Made by a program: the position numbers and the translations under genes
Assembly (NCBI RefSeq): GCF_019703515.2
Contig: NC_059348.1
Span: forward strand, 22,306,156 to 22,370,155
Length of the DNA: 64,000 nucleotides
Source: Myxocyprinus asiaticus
Taxonomy: Eukaryota > Chordata > Actinopteri > Cypriniformes > Catostomidae
Direction of reading: 5' to 3'
Part shown: in pieces, positions 53,906-64,000 of the stretch
How the letters are laid out: each line of letters starts with the position of its first letter
How positions within the stretch are numbered: the first letter of the stretch is position 1
The notes under the pieces: model-generated
What the model saw: the letters and a program-made list of their open reading frames with translations, nothing else
What the model was told of the DNA's origin: nothing
Database searches by the model: none

Positions 53906-55983
53906 TTAATTAGCATTCCCATTCAACTTATTGGCAGCAAATGGCAACACAAGAACATGCTCTTCACTATCGACTATCCTGCCAGTGCCTGTGTTACATC
54001 AAAGGCAGCAGACAGGGCAAAATATAATTCAATTTTACAAGCCTTGAAAAAAAATCGTCACTGGTAAAAACATCTACAATATTATAATAAATATATTTGC
54101 TATAGGTTGCAATTTTTTGTATTTTATCATATTTGTATTTTATTCAAATTGCTGTTAAAGGATTAAGATGCATAAGATTCAGAGGCGTATGTGCACAGTA
54201 CGCGTGATGCAAATTCCGTCATCAGCAAAGTGCTCAGGCACCGAGCATGTGCGAATGCCCATGCGCCTGGAATTATTTGCACTAATAAGTGGGTCTACAA
54301 GGCGGCAACATGTGCAACTGAGCCTTTGCTGTCACAAAGTAGCACTATAAGAAGATGTAATCATGGTAAACAACAGCAGATGAAGGTAGAAACAACAACA
54401 GTGGATGTGCACTTTAAGAACATGTGTGTAAGGTTAGGAGATACCTGCAATTGTATAACTCAAGTTTGAAGGAATATAAAACTACAAACACCTGAAGAGA
54501 AATATTCCTGTATCTCATAGCAGTCGCTGTGTGTATGCAAGCACAGCCATATGAAGTATACTTTGAAAGGCTAGCATTTGACTGAAGTGTCAAAACCGAA
54601 GTATACTTTGGGCTTAACTGTCCATGCTAACCAGCACATCTAAACCTTGACTTGGTGAACAAAGTCATCTGGCAGATACCACTTTAATTTGCAAAAGAGG
54701 GATGCTAGAATTTCTAGCAGAGTGTAACACATAATTATTCACATTTCCCATAGAGCAAGCCCATAAAACCTTTTACAGCATATAGTCAAGAATATTTTCA
54801 AGCAAGATATTGGTTGCTCTCGGGCTCTTATTACAGTGGAATTGGATGAGAACGGGGCTGCGATCTATCTGAGGGAAATTACTGAGAAATAATGGCAGGA
54901 AAAATGATTAACGTCACATTCAAAAACCAATTGCTTTTCTCCAGTGTAATCGGATGCATTCTAATGAAACATTTAACTTAATGTTGCACTAATCTATCAA
55001 GTCTAATTATAAATTTTTCCTACCACGAATAACACAAATTCCCTGCCCTCTCATTAAGAGAGGTCCTGACACCTAAAGTGTGTTGTGTTAAGACAAAAAT
55101 AAGCACACCAGAGCCAACTGGAATTATTTAATCCCCCGAAAAGAAAACCGATTTTTGCTTCTAAACCTCCACCATCTAAACGACTTCAATGGATTCTTCG
55201 TATATGTCAGCCTCACTCTTGATCTTATAGCTGCCTGAGGCCATTACTCCTTGGCGGAATCTAACTGAATCAGGATACATAGCGTGATGAAGACAAGAGG
55301 AAAATTCACATGGTCTGCTGTCTCTTGATTTGACTGTATTATGACAATATGCTCTGTGCCAGTGCACATTAGGCAGAGGATGAAAACCACATGCTTGTTT
55401 TTCTATCTAAAATGTAATTGGCAGGGTGATTGGCTGTCTGTTCACACAATATGTGCATCTCCATTCATGAAAGACCCCATTGTTCACAGCTTAATCTGAA
55501 ATCTCTGCAATATGACTCGGATCAAAGCTCTATTCATAAAATACCTCACTGTTGGGCCTCACTCCCTCCCTGTCATTGCTTCCTACAGTGGTTAGCCCAT
55601 AAATCAGTCTGCCAAAGTAAAGGATGGTTTAGGATGTGGCCAGTCTGCAGGCATTTTCGAACGTCTTAAATTGACTGCCAAATATAATGGTTGCGTCCTA
55701 TAATTATAGTAGTTCAATGCAATTTTGTAGACACAAACATAAGGGCCTTGGTGTGGCAGCTGCAAAGCCATGCATACAAAATGCAATTTACTTTGGCAAA
55801 AGGTTGACTACTTAGACGCAGAGTAACCGATGAGGGTCACGGCAGACCTTCAAGGAACCAATCCTGGAACACTGGAACATTAACCCCCATCTTAGTGAAA
55901 TATCTTTTTAACACGTATTCTTAGCACAATATTGACGTAAACATGATTCAGTTTCAACCCATTGCAGAGTTCATGCCATATAT
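53906..55983. other. Non-repetitive DNA, possible conserved non-coding stretch at 54800-55190
   Basis: No transposon ends. 54830-55190 has balanced composition and TAAT/ATTA-type sites ('ggaaaaatgattaacgtcac', 'caagtctaattataaat'). ORFs 54168-54469 look like chance. Confidence 0.35.
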
Positions 55984-56190
55984 TTAAAGGGATGGTTCAC
56001 TCAAAAATGAAAATTCTGTCATTTAATCAGACTCATGCTGTTCCAAACTCATATGACTTTCTTTCTTATGTGGAACACAAAAGGAGATTATAAGGCAGAA
56101 ATGTTAGCATCAGACACCATTCAATAAAAGTGAATGGTGACTGAGGCAATGTTGACCAAATTTTCATTGTTAGGTGGACTATTCCTTTAA
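55984..56190. mobile_element. Short TTAA-type MITE, complete
   Basis: TTAA (55984-55987) 'agggatggttcactcaaaaa' to 'aggtggactattccttTTAA' style right end, TTAA at 56187-56190. 207 bp, both termini present. Confidence 0.85.
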
Positions 56191-56837
56191 GGAACGTAAA
56201 GAGTCTCTAAGGATCTCATACAAACTACGGGGGAGAGCTGTATACATGCTTTGCTCAGTATGAATCATTGTAATGATGTCAGCTTGAATTATATTCTTTT
56301 CAATGTATTGTTGTTATGTACTTAATTATCACTGCATTCCACTGAGTGCAGCTGTCAAAGCACCATTGTGTGATAATTTAGATGATGTTTTATGGAGGAA
56401 GCATGCCTGATTAATAGGAGATATAACTGTCTCTTACGCAAGTGTAAATGCACAGGTCAGATTCTTCAGATGCTAATTTGAATTTCAAAGACTTACTAAA
56501 TTATTAAATATAACACGGGAGGAGGCATAGTTCCTTACCTTTGACCTCTACAGTGGTAGTAACTTCTTCATATGGGGATCTGCTAACGTTTGACATCCGG
56601 GTTCATGCTCTTTTTGTGACTCTCCCCCCAGGGGAGCATGCCGATCTTTGTACGAAGGGGCCAAACCCCACACGTCCATTCTGTACATCCTGCTGACCTA
56701 GACAGTCATTCTAATGCAAGGTCACACTTTAATTGCTGCCTGGAAGTACAGAGATCAGAGGTCACATACATTCCCATAAAGAGCACCCTTGCACTTGAAA
56801 GTTCTGTTCCAAAACCTATACTGAAAAAAGCATTAAA
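56191..56837. other. Non-coding, no feature recognised
   Basis: Non-repetitive by eye; 56638-56841 is open in one frame but unsupported. Confidence 0.4.
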
Positions 56838-56975
56838 CTAAAAATTGTGCTTCATGTGGTAACATCTAAATTAACTGGTTTAATTCAAGTCAGATTCATT
56901 ATTTAGCATCACTGAATCTACCTGAATACATTAGGTTACACCAACAAAAGTAATTGTAAGGTTTAGAACAGGCAA
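56838..56975. repeat. Repeat shared with 63160-63295
   Basis: 'gtgcttcatgtggtaacatc' and 'attaggttacaccaacaaaa' match 'gtgcttcatgtggtagcttc' and 'attaggttacaccaacaaag'. Confidence 0.75.
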
Positions 56976-57245
56976 AAGTAGCTTCTTAAGGCAACAGTTG
57001 CAGGTTACTACTTTTTAAGTTAGAGATTTGCCTGCAGAGGCTGAATTGTAAGGCATCATAGATTTGCTCCCCAACACAAAAGCTGTTCCAAAAGTATAGG
57101 CAACTCAAATCAAATCAAAATAAGATAATAACAGATTTCTTTTGACCAAATTTTAATTAAAGCAGCATTGCAAATATCTTTCAAGGAGAAACCAACTTAT
57201 TTTTCATTCAATACTGAAAAGTTTAGATACAAATAGTTCAGTGCA

Positions 57246-57546
57246 CCTTTACAAAAATCTAGAGTTCTGGCAAACATGCTGCAGATTTGCCACTCATCAT
57301 TTTCAAATGCAAATGAGCTTTACGATTTGCAGCAAATTATTGCCAGAATTTTGCAACTTCATCTTTAGTGGTGAACCTGCAGCAAACCTTTGGCAACAAT
57401 GGACAATTTGCCGCCACTGGAAAAAGCTTTAATGGCAAACATGTGGCAACAATTAAGAGTTTGGCTCAAAGCTCATTTGTATGTGAAAATAATGAGTGGC
57501 ACATTTGCGGCATGTTTGCCAAAACTGTAGATTTTTATAAGGGTAA
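57246..57546. mobile_element. 300-bp foldback MITE with 'ggcaaac' motif
   Basis: Left arm 57246-57320 ('acctttacaaaaatctagag', 'ggcaaacatgctgcagattt') pairs with right arm 57470-57546 ('acatttgcggcatgtttgcc', 'tagatttttataagggt'). The centre repeats variants of 'gcaaacctttggcaac'. No target duplication is certain. Confidence 0.8.
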
Positions 57547-57835
57547 TTAAAGTAAAAATAATATAATTATATCTAATACAATGGAATTCATAATTTAATC
57601 AGAAGAACAATGAGGGTTTTGAATAAGGGTGTCAGCATAAAATTTGAACAAATTTACACAAAGACATTTAAATATATAGAATAGGCAGTATTGAAAACAA
57701 TAAAAAAAAAAAATACCTTTAAAAAAAGGTATTTAGGTATGCGCAGGGTCCAGGGACTCAAATTGTTGAATCGTTTTTAGAATCTGTTCATTTGCAAGAA
57801 CCATCAGAATGAACCGATTCACTAGACTGAATTAG

Positions 57836-58000
57836 ACTTTCCAACGCTACATATGAGAGACAGGATTGTTTAGGACGAATTGAGTCACTCAAATGACTCA
57901 GACTTTCCAATGCTATGAGAGGACTGTTTAGGTTGAACGATTCAGTTGAATGATTCATACTTGCCAACGCTACATATTAGATAAAGGACAGTTTAGGTAA
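57836..58000. repeat. Tandem repeat, three units of about 55-65 bp
   Basis: Units open with 'actttccaacgctacatat' or variants and contain 'gactgtttagg' and 'gattca' motifs, at 57836, 57901 and 57958. Confidence 0.85.
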
Positions 58001-59374
58001 GTGTTTTTGATTATTTCCTCAGCTCATGCATTTAAAATAGTACATATCAAACAGAGATGTACTGCAGCGTTTAGCACTACACCACTACTTGTTTGATAGT
58101 AGCTTGTTACTAGAGAGGGTAATCTATCTTAAAAACTGCTGAACAACTGCGCTACTGGAAAAAATAGCTAAATTAGTAACGTCGCTAGTTTGAGTTACTT
58201 ACTCTCCAACATTGTTAGCTTAGCAACATGCTAACATCAAATTTTATTGAAATCAATTGCAAGTTGAGTCTCCTATGCATATCACACTTTATGTGGAATG
58301 CAGAGCTCCATGTAGAGTGTTCTAGATCACTCACGTGGCTCTATGACGGTAAGGTTGCTGTCTTAGAAGGCAGCTGCTTATGCAGACAGTGAGTCAGCTC
58401 ACAAGGTTTTGGAACAGAGCAATTGTCTCTGCAGCTGTAAAGGCAATCGCCACAGATTTCCTGAAAATGTAACTACACTTAATATCCAACCACTTCCACT
58501 CTTATCCTCTCTGCGGATTCAGCAAGAGCTCATTAGAAATGTTTCTCTTCTTATTTGAATAAACATTCAGCATTACAAATGTGAGGTGATGCCATTGCTC
58601 TGAAATGTTTAAAGAGTTGCAGGAAACAGGCTGTGCATGGTTACACACTACAAAAAGCACCCTATGTATGTGCAAGTAAGATTAAGTCATTTCTTTATTC
58701 CATTACTGCGGTAATACGGCATTAAGCATGAACACTCAGTGCGGATGAGAGAAGAGAGCAGAAAAATGGAATACATATACATGAAGAATGACTAGAGAGA
58801 TGTTTCATAAATCAAACATCGCCTTTATAGGTTACACACATACACAAAGGAACCTTACACTCCTACAATAAATTAGGGGACAAAACTAGGTGCCAGGCTA
58901 TGGTAATTGGCTTCACCATCCATTGTTATATTTTCCCTGTCCAGAGAGTTGTTATTCCAATCATAAAATACAATGACTGCACATAATGATATTGTCAGGG
59001 AGGAGAGACGGGAGCCATTTGAATATATTTAAGGAAGATTAAGTTGGTTTGCCTGCCATGCCATAACATGCAGAATTCTTTATAGATTTATTAAATGCAC
59101 TGCCCAGAGTCACCATACTGTTCCAAAGGGCGGACACAAGTACTCCTGATTCCAAAATGATGAACAACCAATTAGAACTTCAAAATTATTTTGTTATACT
59201 TAAGGATCAATATTTTGATAGTCATAAAGCTGCTCTAAAAAGGCATTTAATTTAAATAACAGGTACCTTGCCATTTTTGTACTTTGCTATCTTCTGATAA
59301 ATGCACAGATATATTGCAACAAAAAGTTTCATTTCAGTGCATGATGAACAACACGGTATCATTAGCTGTAGCAG
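58001..59374. other. Non-coding; possible hAT MITE relic at 58090-58215
   Basis: 'gtagcttgttactagagagg' and 'gagttacttactctccaaca' are opposed, suggesting an old MITE. 58230-59140 is non-repetitive. Confidence 0.4.
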
Positions 59375-59391
59375 CTAGGTTTACTATTCTT

Positions 59392-59542
59392 TTTTTTCCC
59401 CATGTGTCTCTACCCTCCCTAGCAACTGGGCCAATTTGGTTGCTTAGGAGCCCTGGCTGGAGTCACTCAGCACATCCTGGATTTGAACTTGCGACTCCAG
59501 GGGTGGTAGTTAGCGTCTTTGCTCGCTGAGCTACCCAAGCCC
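59392..59542 (-). mobile_element. tRNA-derived SINE, truncated, with target-site duplication
   Basis: Same family as 13609-14041; the minus-strand head is at the right. Flanked by taggtttactattctt (59375-59390) and taggtctactattctt (59543-59558), so the truncated form is itself an insertion product. Confidence 0.85.
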
Positions 59543-59569
59543 CTAGGTCTACTATTCTTAAAGTCAGCA

Positions 59570-59700
59570 TGAAACAGCATTCGCAACTAATTTCACTACC
59601 GTAATGTGACGAATTTCGGAGTGAAACAGGAGATTGAACAAGAAATAGATGTAGGGCTTTATTTTATCCATCATGAATTGATTGATTTTGCAAAATGATT
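59570..59700. repeat. Repeat shared with 63290-63410
   Basis: 'gtaatgtgacgaatttcgga' and 'ttattttatccatcatga' match 'gtaatgtgacatatttctga' and 'ctattttatccatctgag'. Confidence 0.7.
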
Positions 59701-60002
59701 TTTATGTGGCTCATTGTACATATCGTGGCAGTATCCTGGAGAAATGCACACCACACAACACGCTAACACAACAGTGACTTTTATTTTCTTTCACACACAA
59801 GTAAAAAGGCAGATAATCAGTTCATAAACACTTACTTTTCGCCCTGTTTCTCAGACAATGCTGGCCGGACTGGAGGGAGGTTCCATATTGTTGAGTGCAT
59901 CTAAACACGTTCAGTGGGAAATGCAGATATAAACACGGAGACGCATGCGACAGCAAAAGCCACCATGGCATCGTATGTAGATGGAAGAACTGTCCACAGA
60001 CA

Positions 60003-60030
60003 CCCCCAACCGCCCCCCCCTCCCCCCCCA
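60003..60030. repeat. C-rich tract
   Basis: Two runs of eight C with short interruptions; assembly-error prone. Confidence 0.9.
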
Positions 60031-63000
60031 CAAACCTGTCGGACAATTAACTGGAGGAGGGCCCGCTGAATAAGTTTTGTACCGAGCCCAAGAATTTCTA
60101 ACTGCAGCCCTGCTAGTTAGTATTAAGGCCAAGCTACCCAGGTGATGTTAAGCAAAAATAAAAGTCAATTCAGTGGCAGCGCAGGTTCAGTTTTGAATTC
60201 TTATTGACTTTAGACATCATCTGACATCTAATACGTACTGTATGTTGGTGGTACCTATATGCAACACATGCAACCTTAATCATTGTAGCTCTTTTTTTCT
60301 TTTTTTTTTTTCTTTTTTTTTTGAGTCAGTAGACTCAGTAAAAGAAGGTTTCGCAAGTACCAAAAACCAAAAAGAAACTTCTCCCTTTCGTGTGTTGATT
60401 CAGTGCCACTGAAGCTTAGCTTCTCTCCCACTGTGTTGCTTTATCCTCTCCAAGTTTTGAACTCAGAGTTCAGAGACAGCTTAATGGAAAGTCCTGGAGC
60501 TGTACAGCATACAAAGAGTAGGAGCAGAACTGAGGAAAAGCACAAAAGCTTTTAAGAGCCAGCGACTAAACACCCCAGAAGCAGGCTGATGACAGTCTTT
60601 GCTTAGAGGGATTCCCCATCTTCTTGACTAGAGATTTTTTTAGAGGAACGGCACTTGCTAAATTGAAATTCACACCATGTTGTCATTAAGAGTTGGTACA
60701 TGCTTTGAAAGGACTGTGGGAAAAACTTTAGCTTCAACTGATGTCAAAACAAGATCAAGATCAACAAAGTGACTGCTTGTAATCTCCAATTTGACTCGTT
60801 AAGATGCTGGCCAACACGGACAGGAATGGAGACCTAACCCACCGTTTTTGCTGCCCCCTCCCCCGTCCCCTTTTCCTTGCCTTTCCTCCTCTCTAAATAC
60901 TAGATCACAAAGAAGACTCTTTCTCCAACCAGTCTTTTAATCTCCACAGAGACAATGGTCCTCAGACCCTGCGGTGGCCCTTTCTCACGCTTTCTGTTTT
61001 ACCAGCCTTGAAAAGGTCTTTTCCTGAGACGACTCCTCCCTAAACATCGAGGTAAAGTAACCTTTCCTCTCTCTGCTGTCTTGATCCCTGTCATGCATGT
61101 GTCCTCCTATGTCAGTCCTCTACAGTGCTCCTATGTCAGCCCTCCTATGTCGGCCCTACAGTCTCCCCATCTCCAAAGGGTTGAAAACACACCCACTTGT
61201 CAGCAGGCCGGAGGGGAATGAGAATGAAAGTGCTGCTCAGACGTGCTCAGACATTTAATCAGCAATTACATCCACGCTGCCACCTCCACAGTGCAGTGAG
61301 GAAATGAGCTCTCTCAAGCACATGAGAGAGACTGGACAGCTGGCACAGGGGACGTTAGCTCATTCATCTTGGCATCTTTATTATTCACCCTTCTTTTCTT
61401 GCTTACTCTATTTTTCTGCCGCTCAGTGAATTCGCACACCCTCATTCTTCATCTGTGGACGCGGTCTGATCATTGCTTTTCATGGTATGGTGAGAATGAG
61501 CTTACTGAATCATCCAGCAGCCAGTTTACATTGCACGTCATCTGTTTTTAGGAAAACAAAATATAATGCATGCATTTCTTCAACATATTTGTCTCTGTCA
61601 TCCAAATCTAAAAGCCCACAACTAGAGCACTTGTGCCTAGAGCACAAATACATTTTTAGAGCTTTTTTCCTCTTTTTCTCTTTTCTTTGCTGACCTCTGT
61701 TTATAGTGGGCAATATTTAAGATTCTTTGGAAACAGCAGGTGGTTGTCTAGACGCAGACATGCACTCATGCATGTAGAGCAATAATGTCCAAGTTACAGT
61801 TACAGAAACTTAACTGCTGGCATCTAATTAATTAAACTATGCAGGTAAACAATATTATCAAATAGCTTTTTGTACTATAAATAATGAAGATCAACATTAT
61901 TTTATTTTTTATTTTATTTTGAGTCAATCAAGTAAATTGATTCCGTAAGAAAACCACAAATGTGCTGACTTCTACTTTTGCTAAGCAGCTTGTGTTAGTT
62001 GCACAGTTTAAATACATTGTCATTTTGACAGCTAATTTATAGTGAAACCAAGAATTGATAGCCAAACTCCATTTATCTGAATGTTGACTATGGATGTTGG
62101 CTTATATAAGTGTAACGAGCACATTTACATGCACGATTTTACACCGATTATGCATTATAATCCAACAACGTGTATGGTAATTTAAACATCTTAAACTGTA
62201 TTTCTTTATAGCGGTAAGGTCATAAATGGTTTAAGCATAAACCGATTGGCACACATACATTTTTTGCTCATTTCCCAGATTTTGCGTTGCATATAAACAT
62301 ATTTACCAGCGTTCTTACTGGTTAATCTAAAGTGTTATGCGCATGCTTGCTTATGTTTTGACATCAAAAGCAGGGAATCATTTGTGAAATACTGCCCTAA
62401 CATGATGATTATATCATAATGAAATGCCACATGTTGTTTTGGAAGTAAATGGCCAATAAACCTTTAAAAGAACCACTGGTAATATCAATTTGCCCCCTTA
62501 TTTTCTGCAAATAAATGTTTCTATGCAGTGTCCATGATAATTATGTTAAGGACGGTACATCTCTGGTGAGTGGAAATGTTTACTTTCTAGAGAGCTCGAT
62601 TTTGCAGACAAGACAATCACAGATTGACTCTTGAAAAGCTCCTTAAGGACTCTACACCACACTGAAAGTGATTATTCTCCCTGATGACTGCATTGCATTT
62701 CGGGTCACATATAGGATAATGATCAAAGTCATAAAGGGGAAATTACTTAATGCAAATGATTTGTAGAGAACCTGTAGGTGCTCCATGTGCAATCACAGAC
62801 CTCTGTTAACTTCAAATGGAACTCTATTCTAAAGAAAAACAACCCATCACATTTCTATTAAAAAAGCATGATGTATTAGCAAGGCCACATGCAATGCTGT
62901 TGTGTCTATTTTCAGACTTGTGCTGCTTTTTGAATGAAAATTAGAGTCCAATTTACAGTAGAGCTTCAGGCGTTGTGATGCTAGCTACAGTGAGTGATGT

Positions 63001-63159
63001 ATGATTTTGCATGAACATTGCCTGTGATGGAATAATTTATTTATCATGAATATTCAATAATTATAGTAAATACACAGAGAACAGCCCATAATTAAATCAC
63101 AGTAATTCGGCACACAGCACACAGGGCTTTTTTAATATACACTGTCAAAATGTTTTTTT
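60031..63159. other. Non-repetitive DNA, longest repeat-poor stretch of the window
   Basis: Contains a pyrimidine tract (60290-60322) and a short 'tcctatgtcag' tandem (61108-61152). 62580-62960 has balanced composition with phrases such as 'aattacttaatgcaaatgat' (an octamer-like site) and could be a conserved regulatory element. No exon is supported. Confidence 0.35.
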
Positions 63160-63410
63160 AGTAAACCTAAAAATGTGCTTCATGTGGTAGCTTCTAAATT
63201 AATGTAACTGGTTTTATTCAAGTAAAATATATTATTAAATATGACTGAATCAACCGGACTAGATTAGGTTACACCAACAAAGGTCATTTTAACTGCTTGC
63301 AACCCATTTAATCTCTGTAATGTGACATATTTCTGAATGAAACAAGATATTTAATGAGCAAAAATGTAGGATAGGACTATTTTATCCATCTGAGTCATTA
63401 AAGATGGCAA
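63160..63410. repeat. Composite repeat: copies of 56838 and 59570 families side by side
   Basis: 63160-63295 matches 56838-56975, and directly after it 63290-63410 matches 59570-59700. The two may be parts of one longer element that is split elsewhere. Confidence 0.65.
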
Positions 63411-63437
63411 TTAGATTCCAGAATGGAGCTAGAACTG

Positions 63438-63444
<7 letters not shown>

Positions 63445-63470
<26 letters not shown>
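63445..63470. repeat. Poly-A tract
   Basis: Twenty-six A residues. Confidence 0.95.
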
Positions 63471-64000
63471 TCTAAATAGTTGAATCAGATTTACATTATC
63501 ATACATACGAGTGAATAAAATAATGACAACTGGAAAACTCAGAGATAATTTTGATACCTGAGTTCCTGAGGTGAGAAGAGCCATAAACTTCCAACATGGC
63601 GGAGGAGAGTACAGTTTCTGTAATGAACGATGGTTGTATTAATTTTTCCAAATGCAGCTACCTTGATTGCACTTGCTTTTTGGTCATATGCATTTAAATA
63701 TATCAATAATAATTTGATGCATATTGTAATTTTTTTTGTACACAGAAAAAACATGTTTTCTATTCTTTCTGACAAGAAAGCACTTGAACATAACATAATC
63801 GTAATCATAACTTCCGAAGTGGGAAGTAGAATAATTCCAATAGCATGTGAAGACAGCATATTAACGTCAGCGATAAAGGAATTTCATTTCAGTGGAAGAA
63901 CAAATTATTACATTTTCATTAAAGATTATTACCCCTTTGATTTACATTTTTTTCCCCTTTGGAATAACATGCATGAAAGAATGTTATTCCATTCTGCTTG
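63471..64000. other. Non-coding, no feature recognised
   Basis: The minus-strand ORF 63859-63539 (106 codons) has no family resemblance and no gene context. Confidence 0.4.

Overview
The window looks like teleost nuclear DNA, most likely from a cyprinid (carp or minnow group). The evidence is the repeat content: tRNA-derived SINEs of a type common in carps, a DANA/V-SINE-like element, TTAA-flanked foldback MITEs opening with the 'atagttcacccaaaaatgaa' motif, DIRS-like and Gmr1-like retrotransposons, and abundant hAT-type MITEs. No complete host protein-coding gene is visible. The window is best read as a gene desert or the inside of a very large intron, heavily loaded with transposable elements. 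Host function is limited to a few weak exon candidates and stretches of non-repetitive sequence that could hold conserved non-coding elements.

Layout. 1-7.4 kb: a TA-flanked long-inverted-repeat MITE with a (TA)n/(GATA)n tract, then a 3.26 kb candidate hAT element (2919-6182) holding a foldback MITE. 7.4-9.6 kb: a candidate 2.2 kb solo LTR with a 4-bp TCAG duplication. 10.9-11.3 kb: an exact 182-bp tandem duplication. 13-18.3 kb: clustered TTAA MITEs, one full-length SINE with target-site duplication, and a candidate 23-nt microexon at 16692. 18.8-19.8 kb: a DIRS-like inverted-repeat terminus with a TATA box. 19.8-26.2 kb: a minus-strand LTR element keeping an intact 481-codon gag-like ORF and a polypurine tract, with no pol or env and a structurally aberrant 3' LTR. 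26.9-27.9 kb: a 5'-truncated minus-strand Ty3/gypsy (Gmr1-like) pol end plus LTR. 28-34.7 kb: MITEs, a DIRS fragment with its ORF pieces in the wrong order, minisatellites and SINEs. 36.5-42.2 kb: a candidate solo LTR, a decayed L1-type LINE interrupted by a mariner-type MITE, and a SINE with an expanded promoter box. 44.6-48.6 kb: MITEs and a 2.2 kb hAT-like element containing an exon-like segment. 51-53.9 kb: a Gmr1-like gypsy provirus fragment nested inside a hAT-like element. 54-64 kb: mostly non-repetitive DNA with short MITEs and a SINE.

The retroelement ORFs are the only recognisable proteins. Only the gag-like ORF at 21304-22749 is uninterrupted; the others carry stops or frame breaks. 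Coordinates of repeat ends come from terminal repeats and duplications read by eye. Family names rest on motif recognition, not on a database search.
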